A stretch of DNA of 64,000 nt from Klebsiella sp. WP3-W18-ESBL-02 (GTDB lineage: Bacteria; Pseudomonadota; Gammaproteobacteria; Enterobacterales; Enterobacteriaceae). The notes below the pieces were generated by a model. It did not search any database and was not told the DNA's origin. It saw only the letters and a program-made list of their open reading frames with translations. The translations under genes and the position numbers were made by a program. Position 1 is the stretch's first letter. Each line of letters begins with the position of its first letter. This document shows positions 1 through 8,856 of the stretch, piece by piece. Location: assembly GCF_014168815.1 (NCBI RefSeq), contig NZ_AP021972.1, positions 4,960,001 to 5,024,000 on the forward strand, given 5' to 3'.

Positions 1-1214
1 GAGAGCGTGGCCCGATAGCCATCGACAAACTGCCAGCCTGCGGCCGTTTGCCAGGTGCCGTGCCAGCCGAACTGCTCATCATGATCTTCACGTCCGGAAG
101 CTTCTAAGGTGACGTCGCCAAGCTGCTGCTGCCCGGTCAGGTATAGCCCGGTCGTATCGCGCTTATAGACATCCGATAACGTGGTGCTGCTGGACGTCAG
201 TTTTTCCTGTTTCCAGTCGACGCCGCCGCTAATCGCCCCGTGCCCAACTTCAACGTTATTCCCCCACTGGATATAACGCTGTTCCATATTGTCCAGCGTC
301 GCATCCCCGGCATAGCGGCCGAGATCGTTGCTGTAGTTGTAATTTTTCAGGTGTTGGTAGTTCGCAATCAGCTGGGAAGAGTAAATACCCGAGCTGTAGC
401 GCAGGCCCGTATCCCAGGACTGCGTATAGTTCTGCGCCTCGTCGTTACCGCCCGCATACCCATAAGAACCCTGATCGTAATCGCTGTTAGCGGTATAGCC
501 ATAGCCACGGAAAAAGCCGGAGAAGTTATCGTCGAACTTATGCTGTACGCCGCCCCAGAACAGTTTATTGCGATAGCCGTCACGGTCGCTATCACCGCTG
601 TAAGGGGAATCCGGCTGAACGTTGAAGCCGTGAGTCGTCTGGTAAGCCCCAGCCGCCGTCACCAGCGTGTCGCCAAAGCGTTTGTTCACCGCGCCATCAT
701 AAGTCTGATAGCCGTTAGTACCCGCACCGGCATTAATCTGAGCGTGCTCATCGTCGGTCAAGGTAATAATGTTGACGACACCGCCGATCGCGCCAGACCC
801 GTACACCGCTGAACGCGGCCCACGGATATACTCAATGCGCTGCACCAGCGATACCGGAATCTGCCCAATATCAATGCCATTGGAAATGCCCGCACGCGCC
901 ATAGGCACGCCGTCAATCAGCACCAGCACGTGGCGTCCTTCGGTACCGCGGACATAAAGAGAAGCGCTCTGCCCGATACCGCCATTCTGAGCGATATCAA
1001 CGCCCGGCAGGCGGCGCATAACGTCGTTCAGATCTTTAGATTGCCAGCGCTGAATATCATCACGCGTAACAATATCCGTAGGAGCCAGAACGGTATTAAC
1101 AGGTTGTTGGAAGCGGTTGGCGGTCACCACCAGCGTGTCTGAATTGCTGTCTTGCGCCCAGCCAGAAAATGCCGTGACGGATAACGCCGTCAGCAGCGAA
1201 GCTTTTTTAATCAT
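1..1214 (-). CDS. btuB: Vitamin B12 outer-membrane receptor BtuB (N-terminal part, cut by window edge)
   Basis: TonB-dependent outer-membrane transporter that imports cobalamin. About 404 N-terminal codons of a family length near 614 lie in the window; the 3' end runs off the left edge. The protein starts with a signal peptide ending near GWA-Q, followed by the TonB box DTLVVTAN and a plug domain with VMRRLPGVDI, YVRG and the ALVLIDG-like stretch VLVLIDGVPMA, then barrel strands rich in Tyr, Trp and Gly. The ATG at 1214 is preceded by a long leader holding a B12 box, so translation is expected to be shut off by adenosylcobalamin. It diverges from trmA, as in E. coli. Confidence 0.95.
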   Translation of the reverse strand, partial: MIKKASLLTALSVTAFSGWAQDSNSDTLVVTANRFQQPVNTVLAPTDIVTRDDIQRWQSKDLNDVMRRLPGVDIAQNGGIGQSASLYVRGTEGRHVLVLIDGVPMARAGISNGIDIGQIPVSLVQRIEYIRGPRSAVYGSGAIGGVVNIITLTDDEHAQINAGAGTNGYQTYDGAVNKRFGDTLVTAAGAYQTTHGFNVQPDSPYSGDSDRDGYRNKLFWGGVQHKFDDNFSGFFRGYGYTANSDYDQGSYGYAGGNDEAQNYTQSWDTGLRYSSGIYSSQLIANYQHLKNYNYSNDLGRYAGDATLDNMEQRYIQWGNNVEVGHGAISGGVDWKQEKLTSSSTTLSDVYKRDTTGLYLTGQQQLGDVTLEASGREDHDEQFGWHGTWQTAAGWQFVDGYRATL

Positions 1215-1249
1215 TTTTAAAGCATCCGAAACATAAAAAGGATGCCGCA

Positions 1250-1460
1250 GGCTTTATACGTTGTTCGCGACGATAAAACCCCATGCGACGTCATCCGGCA
1301 GGTCTTCGGGCTTGGAGGCGACATCGGAAAACGAGGACTTCCCACGGCAAGCCGCAGTGTCTGCATCGGGTGCATTCGTTTCCCACCTTCCTTACCGCTG
1401 CGCGTCAGCCCCAGATTCACACTGGATTCCCTTTTAACTCACAGGACCGGTACGGGGATG
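1250..1460 (-). promoter_or_regulatory. Cobalamin (AdoCbl) riboswitch of btuB
   Basis: The minus strand between the btuB start and about 1460 is a gene-free, GC-rich leader of the expected size (about 200 nt). It contains the conserved B12 box at 1295-1313 (core GAAGACCTGCCGG on the minus strand) and the upstream GGGAA and GAATC-TGGGGCTGACGCGC elements typical of this aptamer. Position, strand and motif order match the E. coli btuB riboswitch. Exact ends are estimates. Confidence 0.9.
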
Positions 1461-1580
1461 CTACATTTAGTTACATATAGATGTCCAGACTGCTATTTAT
1501 GATTTTCACCTGTCTCGGTACTGGACATCCCCTGAGCAGGCCCTACAATCCCCGCGTACTTTTATTATTCAGGATGCATC

Positions 1581-2681
1581 ATGACCCCCGAACACCTCCC
1601 TACCGAACAGTACGACGCTCAGCTCGCCGAGAAAGTCACTCGCCTGCAAACGATGATGGCGCCGTTTAGCGCGCCCGCGCCGGAGGTGTTCCGCTCGCCG
1701 GTCAGCCACTACCGCATGCGCGCCGAATTCCGCATCTGGCACGATGGTGATGACCTGTATCACATCATGTTCGACCAGCAGAGCAAAAGCCGTATTCGCG
1801 TCGACACGTTCCCGGCGGCCAGCGAGCTGATTAACACGCTGATGACCGCCATGCTCGAGGGCGTGCGCGGCAACCACGCGCTTCGCCATAAGCTGTTCCA
1901 GATTGACTACCTCACCACCCTAAGCCATCAGGCGGTAGTCTCGCTGCTGTACCATAAAAAGCTGGATGACGAGTGGCGTGAAGAGGCTGAAGCGCTACGT
2001 GACGCGCTGCGGGCCAAAGGGCTTAACGTGCATCTGATTGGCCGCGCGACGAAAACAAAAATCGAACTGGATCAGGACTATATCGATGAACGCCTGCCGG
2101 TGGCAGGCAAAGAAATGATCTACCGTCAGGTGGAGAATAGCTTCACGCAGCCGAATGCTGCGATGAACATTCACATGCTGGAGTGGGCACTCAACGCCAC
2201 GCAAAATTCACGCGGCGACCTGCTGGAACTGTACTGCGGTAACGGTAACTTCTCGCTGGCGCTGGCGCGCAACTTCAACCGCGTGCTGGCCACTGAAATC
2301 GCCAAGCCATCGGTCGCGGCCGCGCAGTACAATATCGCCGCCAACCAGATCGACAACGTGCAGATTATCCGCATGGCGGCAGAGGAGTTTACGCAAGCGA
2401 TGAACGGCGTGCGTGAGTTTAACCGCCTGCAGGGCATCGATCTGAAAAGCTATCAGTGCGAAACGATTTTCGTCGACCCACCGCGCAGCGGGCTGGATAG
2501 TGAAACCGAGAAAATGGTGCAGGGGTACCCGAATATTCTGTACATCTCCTGTAACCCGCAGACGCTATGCCAGAACCTGGAAACCTTGAGCCAGACGCAT
2601 AACGTTAGCCGCCTGGCGCTGTTCGACCAGTTCCCATACACCCACCATATGGAATGCGGCGTACTGCTCACGAAGAAGTAA
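1581..2681 (+). CDS. trmA: tRNA (uracil-5-)-methyltransferase TrmA
   Basis: Makes 5-methyluridine at position 54 of the T-loop in tRNA (and can act on tmRNA) using S-adenosylmethionine. Length 366 residues equals E. coli TrmA. The SAM motif LELYCGNGNFS lies at 215-225, the FVDPPRSGLD motif at 297-306, the nucleophile in YISCNP is Cys324, and the general base in HHMECG is Glu358. A single gene, divergent from btuB. It is followed by a REP pair that separates it from the convergent yijD. Confidence 0.98.
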   Translation: MTPEHLPTEQYDAQLAEKVTRLQTMMAPFSAPAPEVFRSPVSHYRMRAEFRIWHDGDDLYHIMFDQQSKSRIRVDTFPAASELINTLMTAMLEGVRGNHALRHKLFQIDYLTTLSHQAVVSLLYHKKLDDEWREEAEALRDALRAKGLNVHLIGRATKTKIELDQDYIDERLPVAGKEMIYRQVENSFTQPNAAMNIHMLEWALNATQNSRGDLLELYCGNGNFSLALARNFNRVLATEIAKPSVAAAQYNIAANQIDNVQIIRMAAEEFTQAMNGVREFNRLQGIDLKSYQCETIFVDPPRSGLDSETEKMVQGYPNILYISCNPQTLCQNLETLSQTHNVSRLALFDQFPYTHHMECGVLLTKK

Positions 2682-2687
2682 GACTTA

Positions 2688-2766
2688 ACGTAGGCCGGAT
2701 AAGCGAAGCCGCCATCCGGCAATCTGCTCCGTCAGCGCCGGATGACGCTGCGCTTATCCGGCCTAC
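2688..2766. repeat. REP/BIME pair between trmA and yijD
   Basis: Two inverted REP units: TAGGCCGGATAAGCGAAGC... followed by ...GCTGCGCTTATCCGGCCTAC. They lie between the convergent 3' ends of trmA and yijD and form a large stem-loop that likely stabilises or terminates both messages. Confidence 0.85.
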
Positions 2767-2769
2767 TGA

Positions 2770-3123
2770 TTAGGACTCGTGTTTGCGGTTACGCATCCGG
2801 TAACCGATCCAGAAGACCATCGCTACCGACAGTACCGCCGGGAAGAAGTTAGACCCGATGTCCGGATACTCGGCACGCACCACTGTGCTATACAGCAGCA
2901 CGCCCAGAATAAAGCAGGCAGCAGCAAGGCCTGGCAACCCCACCGGCATCGTACGGTTCTGATAGCGTTGATGCAGACAGTAAACCGTCAGCACCAGCGA
3001 GATAATGGGAAAAACGGAGAAAGGTACGATGGAGCTAAACAGGGCTGCAAACGTGCCGTTAATCGATAAGCCAGCCAACAGCGCCAGCAGCAGCGTACCC
3101 TTTTCTTGACCTGACAGTTTCAT
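2770..3123 (-). CDS. yijD: Inner-membrane protein YijD (DUF1422)
   Basis: A 117-residue membrane protein with four hydrophobic segments (roughly residues 10-28, 30-48, 62-80 and 90-108). The stretch around VPFSVFPIISLVLTVYCLHQRY is near identical to remembered E. coli YijD. Function unknown. Its start lies 15 bp after the fabR stop codon on the same strand, so the two are very likely co-transcribed (fabR-yijD), and it may relate to membrane lipid homeostasis; that last point is inference from context only. Confidence 0.93.
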   Translation of the reverse strand: MKLSGQEKGTLLLALLAGLSINGTFAALFSSIVPFSVFPIISLVLTVYCLHQRYQNRTMPVGLPGLAAACFILGVLLYSTVVRAEYPDIGSNFFPAVLSVAMVFWIGYRMRNRKHES

Positions 3124-3138
3124 TGCTCGTTTACCACC

Positions 3139-3771
3139 TTATTCGGACTGATGTGTCGTCTTCTCTTGTTCACGGCGATACCAGTAGTACGCGCCTTTTG
3201 AGATCATCCGTAATTGCAGCACCAGCCGTTCTTCCAACTGCCGGCGCTGTTCAGGGCTCACGTCCAGCGCCTCGGCCCCTGCGCTAAATACAATGGTTAC
3301 CATCGCCTCGGCCTGCGCTTCCGTGAAGGCACGCGGCATATGGTTTTCGATTTCCAGATAGTCAGCAAGTTCCGCAATGAAATGCTGAATTTCACGCGCT
3401 ACCGCCGCGCGAAATGCGGCGGACGTTCCTGAACGTTCGCGCAGAAGCAGGCGGAAGGCGTTTGGATTATTGCCGATAAATTCCATAAAGGTCGAAACGG
3501 AGGTACGAATAACGCTACCGCCTTTGGCAATCCGCTGGCGCGCCTGACGCATCAGCTGACGCAGCATCAGGCCGCTTTCATCGACCATCGTCAGCCCCAG
3601 CTCATCCACATCGCGGAAGTGGCGATAAAAAGAGGTTGGCGCAATTCCTGCCTCACGCGCGACTTCGCGCAGGCTCAGGCTGGCAAAACTACGTTCGGCA
3701 CTAAGTTGACTGAATGCCGCTTCTACCAGCGACCGCCGGGTTTTTTCTTTTTGTTGCGCTCTAACACCCAT
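3139..3771 (-). CDS. fabR: TetR-family unsaturated fatty acid regulator FabR
   Basis: Represses fabA and fabB according to the balance of unsaturated and saturated acyl-ACP/CoA. It is 210 residues from the ATG at 3771 (MGVRAQQKEKTRRSL); an upstream in-frame TTG/GTG-type start exists but gives a non-conserved extension. The TetR helix-turn-helix lies at about 31-52 (LSLREVAREAGIAPTSFYRHF). The C-terminal ligand-binding half includes RLLLRERSGTSAAFR. Transcribed with yijD and divergent from sthA, as in E. coli. Confidence 0.96.
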   Translation of the reverse strand: MGVRAQQKEKTRRSLVEAAFSQLSAERSFASLSLREVAREAGIAPTSFYRHFRDVDELGLTMVDESGLMLRQLMRQARQRIAKGGSVIRTSVSTFMEFIGNNPNAFRLLLRERSGTSAAFRAAVAREIQHFIAELADYLEIENHMPRAFTEAQAEAMVTIVFSAGAEALDVSPEQRRQLEERLVLQLRMISKGAYYWYRREQEKTTHQSE

Positions 3772-3887
3772 CACGATGACTGAATCCTTCCACATGACCT
3801 GCTGGCACTATACCAGAGATTAAAACGAATCGACTTACGCAGCTTTGTTAATGATTGTTTACATGCTATTTATGCTATTTCGTATGA

Positions 3888-3912
3888 AAAAAGCCCAACG
3901 ATAATTGGGTTA
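3888..3912 (+). terminator. Short hairpin between fabR and sthA
   Basis: AAGCCCAACGATAATTGGGTTATT forms a short stem (CCCAA/TTGGG) in the 200-bp divergent fabR-sthA gap, upstream of sthA. It may be a leader hairpin rather than a terminator. No other gene is seen in this gap. Confidence 0.35.
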
Positions 3913-3971
3913 TTACTTCGATGATGTTATGATTCTGTTGCTTTTATGTATAAGAACAGGTAAGCCTTACC

Positions 3972-5372
3972 ATGCCACATTCCTACGATTATGATGCAAT
4001 AGTAATTGGTTCCGGCCCCGGCGGCGAAGGTGCTGCTATGGGTCTGGTGAAGCAGGGAGCCCGTGTCGCCGTTATTGAGCGTTATCATAATGTCGGCGGC
4101 GGCTGTACCCACTGGGGTACCATTCCTTCCAAAGCCCTTCGCCACGCCGTCAGCCGTATTATCGAATTCAACCAGAACCCTCTCTACAGCGACCACAGCC
4201 GACTTCTCCGCTCTTCCTTTGCCGACATCCTGAATCATGCTGATAGCGTAATCAATCAGCAGACTCGTATGCGTCAGGGTTTTTATGAGCGCAATCACTG
4301 CGAAATGCTGCAGGGCGACGCCCGTTTCGTCGACGAACATACCATCGCGCTGGAATGCCCGGATGGGTCGGTTGAAACATTAACCGCTGACAAGTTCGTG
4401 ATCGCCTGCGGCTCGCGCCCGTATCGTCCGGCCGATGTCGATTTCACTCACCCGCGCATTTATGACAGCGACTCTATCCTGAGCCTGCACCATGAACCTC
4501 GCCACGTCATTATTTACGGCGCCGGGGTTATCGGCTGCGAATACGCGTCTATCTTCCGCGGTATGGACGTGAAGGTTGACCTGATCAACACCCGCGACCG
4601 CCTGCTGGCGTTTCTCGACCAGGAGATGTCAGACTCGTTGTCTTACCACTTCTGGAATAGCGGTGTGGTCATTCGCCACAACGAAGAGTACGAGAAAATT
4701 GAAGGCGTGGACGACGGCGTGATCATGCACCTGAAGTCCGGCAAAAAGCTAAAAGCCGATTGTCTGCTGTTCGCCAACGGCCGTACCGGCAACACCGACT
4801 CGCTGTCGCTGGAAAACATCGGCCTGCAGGCCGATGGCCGCGGTCAGTTGAAGGTCAATAGCCTGTACCAGACCGCGCTGCCGCACGTTTACGCCGTCGG
4901 CGACGTCATCGGCTATCCAAGCCTGGCCTCCGCCGCCTACGATCAGGGACGTATTGCTGCACAGGCGCTGATGAAAGGCGAAGCGACCGCTCACCTGATT
5001 GAAGATATCCCGACCGGGATCTATACCATTCCTGAAATCAGCTCCGTCGGCAAAACCGAACAGCAGCTGACCGCGATGAAGGTGCCGTATGAAGTGGGCC
5101 GCGCCCAGTTTAAACATCTGGCGCGAGCGCAAATCGTGGGCATGAGCGTAGGAAGCCTGAAGATCCTGTTCCATCGGGAGACGAAAGAAATCCTCGGCAT
5201 TCATTGCTTTGGGGAACGCGCGGCCGAAATTATTCACATCGGCCAGGCGATTATGGAGCAGAAAGGTGGCGGTAACACCATTGAGTACTTCGTTAACACC
5301 ACCTTTAACTACCCGACCATGGCAGAAGCCTATCGGGTCGCTGCGCTAAACGGCTTAAATCGCCTTTTTTAA
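3972..5372 (+). CDS. sthA: Soluble pyridine nucleotide transhydrogenase SthA
   Basis: A cytoplasmic FAD enzyme that transfers hydride between NADPH and NAD+, draining excess NADPH. Length 466 residues is as in E. coli. The FAD-binding GSGPGGEGAAMG lies near 13-24, and a second nucleotide motif IIYGAGVIGCEYAS lies near 178. The region GGGCTHWGTIPSK (42-54) aligns with the redox-disulphide site of lipoamide dehydrogenases but has Thr in place of the second Cys, which is characteristic of SthA and not a defect. Its last 18 bp overlap the 3' end of convergent oxyR. Confidence 0.97.
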   Translation: MPHSYDYDAIVIGSGPGGEGAAMGLVKQGARVAVIERYHNVGGGCTHWGTIPSKALRHAVSRIIEFNQNPLYSDHSRLLRSSFADILNHADSVINQQTRMRQGFYERNHCEMLQGDARFVDEHTIALECPDGSVETLTADKFVIACGSRPYRPADVDFTHPRIYDSDSILSLHHEPRHVIIYGAGVIGCEYASIFRGMDVKVDLINTRDRLLAFLDQEMSDSLSYHFWNSGVVIRHNEEYEKIEGVDDGVIMHLKSGKKLKADCLLFANGRTGNTDSLSLENIGLQADGRGQLKVNSLYQTALPHVYAVGDVIGYPSLASAAYDQGRIAAQALMKGEATAHLIEDIPTGIYTIPEISSVGKTEQQLTAMKVPYEVGRAQFKHLARAQIVGMSVGSLKILFHRETKEILGIHCFGERAAEIIHIGQAIMEQKGGGNTIEYFVNTTFNYPTMAEAYRVAALNGLNRLF

Positions 5373-6272
5373 CGTCTTTTCGAAATGGCCGTCCATCGTC
5401 TCACGGACGGCCTCTGCCAGCTGCTCATAGCGGCTGCGCAGCGGCGACCCCGGTCGATACACCAGCCCCACGGTGCGGCGCGGTTCCGGCTTAATGCACG
5501 GCAGGTAGACCACACCATCGCGTTTCCGCTCCGGCGGCACGGCCAACGCCGGCAGTAGGGTAATCCCGCTGCCCGCCGCCACCATATTGCGCAGGGTTTC
5601 CAGACTGGTCGCGCGGAAGTGAGTATCTTCATCCGCACCGGCTTCAAAACAGAAGCCCATGGCCTGATCGCGCAGGCAGTGGCCATCTTCCAGCATCAGC
5701 AGTTTCTCACCGGCCAGATCCGACATCGGCACGCGATCGCGCTCGGCCCACGGGTGATCTTCATAGATCGCCAGCAGCATCGGCTCATCAAACAGCGGCA
5801 CCTCAATAAAGGCTTCGCTCTCTTTGACCAGCGCCAGAATGGCGCAATCCAGCTTACCGCTATCGAGTTGCGCCAGCAGCTGATGGGTTTGCGCTTCATG
5901 CAGATACATTTCGAGCTTCGGGAACGTCTGGTGCAGCATCGGGATTATGTGGGGCAGCAGGTACGGGCCAACGGTCGGGATCAGGCCGATATGCAGCGGG
6001 CCGGACATCGTCTCCCCCTGTTGGCTAGCCATCTCCTTCAGCACTTTGACCTCGCGTAACACCGTACGCGCCTGGTCCACCAGCAGCAGTCCGGCCTGGG
6101 TAAACAGCACCTTGCGGCTGGTACGCTCCAGCAGCATCACGCCCAGTTCATCTTCCAGTTTTCGAATCTGCCCGCTCAGAGTTGGCTGGCTGACGTGGCA
6201 GGAATCTGCCGCCCGGCGGAAATGCCGGTGTTCAGCTAACGCCACCAGGTATTCAAGATCGCGAATATTCAT
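5355..6272 (-). CDS. oxyR: LysR-type hydrogen peroxide sensor OxyR
   Basis: Activates katG, ahpCF, dps and OxyS after oxidation by H2O2. It has 305 residues: a LysR helix-turn-helix at about 1-60 and the redox pair Cys199 (in EDGHCLRDQ) and Cys208 (in MGFCFEAG), the cysteines that form the activating disulphide in E. coli OxyR. The gene diverges from the OxyS RNA; the shared control region at about 6290-6360 contains ATAG/CTAT half-site repeats as expected for OxyR. One target, katG, lies in this same window at 21.7-23.9 kb. Confidence 0.98.
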   Translation of the reverse strand: MNIRDLEYLVALAEHRHFRRAADSCHVSQPTLSGQIRKLEDELGVMLLERTSRKVLFTQAGLLLVDQARTVLREVKVLKEMASQQGETMSGPLHIGLIPTVGPYLLPHIIPMLHQTFPKLEMYLHEAQTHQLLAQLDSGKLDCAILALVKESEAFIEVPLFDEPMLLAIYEDHPWAERDRVPMSDLAGEKLLMLEDGHCLRDQAMGFCFEAGADEDTHFRATSLETLRNMVAAGSGITLLPALAVPPERKRDGVVYLPCIKPEPRRTVGLVYRPGSPLRSRYEQLAEAVRETMDGHFEKTLKKAI

Positions 6273-6294
6273 TATTCATCCTCCATCGCCACGA

Positions 6295-6360
6295 TAGTTC
6301 ATGGCGATAGATAGAATAGCAATGAATGATTATCCCTATCAAGGATTCTGTTTAATAATA
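6295..6360. promoter_or_regulatory. oxyR/oxyS divergent control region with OxyR half-sites
   Basis: ATAG, ATAG and CCTAT elements (around 6305-6345) spaced by about one helical turn match the ATAG-N7-CTAT pattern of the OxyR operator in the oxyR-oxyS gap. The region lies directly upstream of OxyS and overlaps the oxyR promoter, so it should mediate both activation of oxyS and autorepression. Confidence 0.6.
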
Positions 6361-6367
6361 AACCACA

Positions 6368-6486
6368 GAAACCGCGCGGTCCTTGTTTAACCCTTGAAGT
6401 CATCGCGCCGATTTCTGAGTTTCTCTCAAAACTCGACTAACTAAAGCCAACATGAACGTTTGCGGGCCCCGTGGCCCGCTTTTTTT
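6368..6486 (+). ncRNA. oxyS: OxyS peroxide-induced small RNA
   Basis: A sequence starting GAAACCGCGCGG and containing the conserved blocks TTAACCCTTGAAGTCA, AACTAAAGCCAACATGAAC and a terminal GCGGGCCCCGTGGCCCGC hairpin followed by seven T. These align with E. coli OxyS in order and spacing, and the gene lies in the same place, divergent from oxyR. OxyS is an Hfq-dependent riboregulator of fhlA, nusG and other mRNAs. The fhlA-pairing loops differ in a few bases from E. coli, as is usual between genera. Confidence 0.93.
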
Positions 6487-6529
6487 ACGCATAAAATACC
6501 CGGCGTTGCTTACGCTTGGCCGGGCTACT

Positions 6530-6572
6530 GATATTAGTGCCTGATGGCGCTACGCTTATCAGGCCTACAAAA
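6530..6572. repeat. Single REP unit downstream of argH
   Basis: GTGCCTGATGGCGCTACGCTTATCAGGCCTAC is a slightly divergent REP palindrome (CTGATGGCGC ... TTATCAGGCC) just past the argH stop codon. Confidence 0.7.
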
Positions 6573-6577
6573 CATGG

Positions 6578-7951
6578 CTACGCAAGGCGAGCCTTTGCGT
6601 CGCTAATCGCCTGCGCCACCTGTTTCGGTGATACGCCGCCTTTCGCCGCACGTTTATCGAGGCAGGATTGCAGCGACAGAATCGGATAGACATCTTCGCC
6701 AATCACCGCGCTGAATTTTTGCAAATCAGCCAGCGCCAGATCTTCCAGCGGTTTACCCTGTGCAATGGCTTCGACGACGGCTTCACCCACAATATGGTGT
6801 GCTTCACGGAACGGGACGCCCTTGGCAACCAGATAATCCGCCAGTTCAGTCGCGTTAGCATAACCCTGCTGCGCGGCTTCCTGGCAGCGCGGGCGTTTCA
6901 CCTGAATGCCGTCCAGCACCAGCGCCGCCATGTGCAGACAGTCCATCCAGGTATCCAGCGCATCGAACACGCCTTCTTTGTCTTCCTGCATGTCTTTGTT
7001 ATAGGCCAGCGGCAGCCCTTTAAGGGTCATCATCATGCCGGTCAGCGCACCCTGCACGCGTCCGCATTTACCGCGGATCAGCTCCAGCGCGTCCGGGTTT
7101 TTCTTCTGCGGCATCAGAGAAGAGCCTGAGGTCACGCGATCGGACAGCTCAACAAAACCGGCTTCCCCGGTATTAAAGAAGATCAGATCTTCGGCGAAGC
7201 GTGACAGGTGCACCATGCCGATAGAGGCGTTGGAAAGCAGCTCCAGCACGTGGTCACGGTCGGAAACGCTGTCCAGGCTGTTGCGGGTTGCAGAAGCAAA
7301 GCCCAGCCAGCCGGCCAGCTGTTCACGGTCGATTTCATACGCGGTCCCCGCCAGCGCGCCGCAGCCCAGCGGGCTAACGTCCAGACGCTTCAGGGTATCC
7401 TGAAGACGGCTTTCGTCACGGGCCAACATCTCAACGTAGGCCAGGCACCAGTGGGCAAACGTCACCGGCTGCGCGCGCTGCAGGTGAGTATAGCCCGGCA
7501 TCACTGCGTCCTGATTCGCCTGCGCCGTCTCAACCAGCGCACTTTGCAGCTGACGGTTAGCCACCAGCAGCTCTGCAACGGTATCTTTGCACCACAGCTT
7601 CAGGTCAGTCGCCACCTGATCGTTACGGCTACGGCCGGTGTGCAGCTTTTTACCCAGCTGACCCACTTTGTCGATCAGCTTGCCTTCTACCCAGCTATGG
7701 ATATCTTCAGCATCGCTTTCCAGAATCTGCTGCGGATTGGCGCGAACCTCTTCCAGCAGCACGCCCAGCGCGCTTTCCAGCTGAGACTGTTCGTCAGCGG
7801 TCAGCACGCCAACCGTCACCAGCGCTTTGGACCAGGCAACAGAGCCAACGATATCCTGCTCCGCCAGGCGATAATCAAAGCGTAAAGAGTCATTGAACTG
7901 TTTGAACCGCTGATCCGCTGCCTGAGTAAAACGCCCACCCCAAAGTGCCAT
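6578..7951 (-). CDS. argH: Argininosuccinate lyase ArgH
   Basis: Last step of arginine synthesis: cleaves argininosuccinate to arginine and fumarate. From the ATG at 7951 (MALWGGRF) it is 457 residues, the E. coli length; a longer frame starting ten codons upstream is not conserved. The fumarase/lyase superfamily signature GSSLMPQKKNPD is at 276-287, with HTGRSRNDQ near 104-112 and GYTHLQRAQP near 153-162. Last gene of argCBH; a REP pair separates it from argB and probably lowers or stabilises its share of the message. Confidence 0.98.
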   Translation of the reverse strand: MALWGGRFTQAADQRFKQFNDSLRFDYRLAEQDIVGSVAWSKALVTVGVLTADEQSQLESALGVLLEEVRANPQQILESDAEDIHSWVEGKLIDKVGQLGKKLHTGRSRNDQVATDLKLWCKDTVAELLVANRQLQSALVETAQANQDAVMPGYTHLQRAQPVTFAHWCLAYVEMLARDESRLQDTLKRLDVSPLGCGALAGTAYEIDREQLAGWLGFASATRNSLDSVSDRDHVLELLSNASIGMVHLSRFAEDLIFFNTGEAGFVELSDRVTSGSSLMPQKKNPDALELIRGKCGRVQGALTGMMMTLKGLPLAYNKDMQEDKEGVFDALDTWMDCLHMAALVLDGIQVKRPRCQEAAQQGYANATELADYLVAKGVPFREAHHIVGEAVVEAIAQGKPLEDLALADLQKFSAVIGEDVYPILSLQSCLDKRAAKGGVSPKQVAQAISDAKARLA

Positions 7952-7977
7952 AACATGCTTCCTTAATTTCTTCGATT

Positions 7978-8062
7978 TCACTGCCGGATGGCGCTACGCT
8001 TATCCGGCCTACAGGTTCTGTTCACGCAGGCCGGATAAGGCGTTTACGCCGCCATCCGGCAC
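7978..8062. repeat. REP pair inside the argCBH operon
   Basis: Two inverted REP units (GCCGGATGGCGCTACGCTTATCCGGCC and GCAGGCCGGATAAGGCGTTTACGCC...) lie between argB and argH. They are intra-operonic, so a large hairpin should form in the polycistronic mRNA upstream of argH. Confidence 0.85.
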
Positions 8063-8070
8063 ACAAATGT

Positions 8071-8847
8071 TTAAGCCAGAATACGCGTACCAATCGGCGT
8101 GCCGTTAAACAGCGCCGGCAATTGCTCCGCGTGACGCCATGAAGCGATATCCACCGGGCGACCCAGCGTACGCGCCGCATCAAGCGCCGCGTTCACCTTC
8201 ACAATCATTCCATCGGTAATAATGCCCTGGTCGATCAGCTGTTCAGCCTTCGCCGCCGTCATTTCGGCAATACGCTGGCCTTTACCGTCGAGAATACCGC
8301 TCACATCGGAGAGCAGAATCAAGTCTGCGCCCAGCGTTGCCGCCAGCGCGGTTGCCGCCTGGTCAGCGTTGACGTTCATTAGTTGCCCTTCGTCGGTCAC
8401 GCCAATTGAGCTCACCACCGGCAGGAAACCGCCTTCCAGCAGCAGATTAATCAGCTTCGGCGAACCCGGCTGCGCCAGGCCCACGTGGCCCAGCTCTTCA
8501 TCCAGTTTGCTGACCTTCACGCTGTCGCCGTCGCCGAGGAACAGGCCAACGGAGGCGATATCATGTTTCTTCGCCCATGCCAGCAGCGTTTTGTTGGCGG
8601 TACCCGCCAGTGCGCCGGTGATGATGTCAATCTGGTCGGCTGGCGTGACGCGCAGGCCATTTTTCTTTTTTACCGGCAGGTTGAGCTGTTTCATCAGTTC
8701 GTCCACCACGCAGCCGCCGCCGTGAACAATCACCAGCGGGCGTTGATGCGACTCGCGGTAGTTAACCAGCGCGGTAAACAGACGCTCCAGCGCCTCTTCG
8801 CTATCCAGTAACACGCCGCCCAGTTTGATAATTAATGGATTCATCAT
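8071..8847 (-). CDS. argB: Acetylglutamate kinase ArgB
   Basis: Phosphorylates N-acetylglutamate with ATP, the second step of the acetylated arginine pathway. From the ATG at 8847 (MMNPLIIKLGG) it is 258 residues, the E. coli length; two extra upstream codons are possible. The amino-acid kinase fold shows KLGGVLLD at the N-terminus, HGGGCVVD near 44 for acetylglutamate binding, and ADLILLSDVSGIL in the nucleotide-binding part. It follows argC by only 9 bp, so the two are translated from one message. Confidence 0.97.
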   Translation of the reverse strand: MMNPLIIKLGGVLLDSEEALERLFTALVNYRESHQRPLVIVHGGGCVVDELMKQLNLPVKKKNGLRVTPADQIDIITGALAGTANKTLLAWAKKHDIASVGLFLGDGDSVKVSKLDEELGHVGLAQPGSPKLINLLLEGGFLPVVSSIGVTDEGQLMNVNADQAATALAATLGADLILLSDVSGILDGKGQRIAEMTAAKAEQLIDQGIITDGMIVKVNAALDAARTLGRPVDIASWRHAEQLPALFNGTPIGTRILA

Positions 8848-8856
8848 CGTCACACC

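Noticed and set aside
240..812. 190-codon open frame on the plus strand opposite btuB
   Set aside because: Its Val/Ile/Ala/Arg-rich sequence is the complement of barrel codons of btuB, which is the clear coding strand.
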